The notes under the pieces: model-generated
Told to the model about the DNA's origin: nothing
The model's input: only the letters and a program-made list of their open reading frames with translations
Databases searched by the model: none
In this document: positions 5,276 to 5,288 of the stretch, in pieces
Numbering within the stretch: position 1 is the first letter of the stretch
Layout: every line of letters starts with the position of its first letter
Assembly (NCBI GenBank): GCA_021839365.1
Contig: JAKCBB010000034.1
Span: forward strand, 1 to 5,288
Source of the DNA: a bacterium
GTDB lineage: Bacteria > Patescibacteriota > Minisyncoccia > UBA6257 > Colwellbacteraceae
DNA: 5,288 bases
Direction of reading: 5' to 3'
Made by a program: the position numbers and the translations under genes

Positions 5276-5288
5276 GAAACGTATCATG

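Noticed and set aside
1..5288. CRISPR array, tandem repeats or insertion sequence
   Set aside because: No regularly spaced repeats, transposase or terminal inverted repeats with target duplication were seen in any part of the window.

Overview
The window appears bacterial. The tRNA-Gln is of bacterial type with an encoded CCA, the first operon ends in a rho-independent terminator, and UGA is used as a stop (three of the reading frames end in TGA). This rules out the UGA-recoding candidate phyla such as Gracilibacteria. The compact layout, the small membrane-anchored protein before a glutamate dehydrogenase, and the overall style suggest a Patescibacteria/CPR-type genome (Parcubacteria-like). 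That placement is an inference from general impression, not from a marker gene.

Left half (1-3113, plus strand): a tight four-gene operon. It starts with the last 49 codons of an unrecognised gene. A 285-aa unrecognised helical protein follows, then a D12-class N6-adenine DNA methyltransferase, then a GIY-YIG nuclease with a C-terminal DUF4357-like segment. Each of the three junctions is the same 4-base ATGA overlap, and the operon ends in a strong hairpin plus T-tract terminator. Methyltransferase plus nuclease in this order reads as a restriction-modification or related DNA-defence system. The two upstream genes are the part that known families do not explain.

Middle (3114-3366): an intact tRNA-Gln(UUG) on the minus strand, convergent with the defence operon. 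The operon lies on the 3' side of the tRNA, as expected for a cargo module at a tRNA attachment site. A short tRNA-like fragment and a small perfect hairpin lie between the terminator and the tRNA. A divergent intergenic stretch of about 100 bases carries candidate promoters for the tRNA (minus) and for the next gene (plus).

Right half (3367-5288, plus strand): a 174-aa protein with one N-terminal membrane anchor and an extracytoplasmic domain, then a complete hexameric-type glutamate dehydrogenase 27 bases downstream. The tail (5152-5288) has no gene but holds a candidate promoter just before an ATG that ends the window. This half looks more G/C-rich and differs in codon choice from the defence operon, which fits a boundary between acquired and resident DNA near the tRNA.
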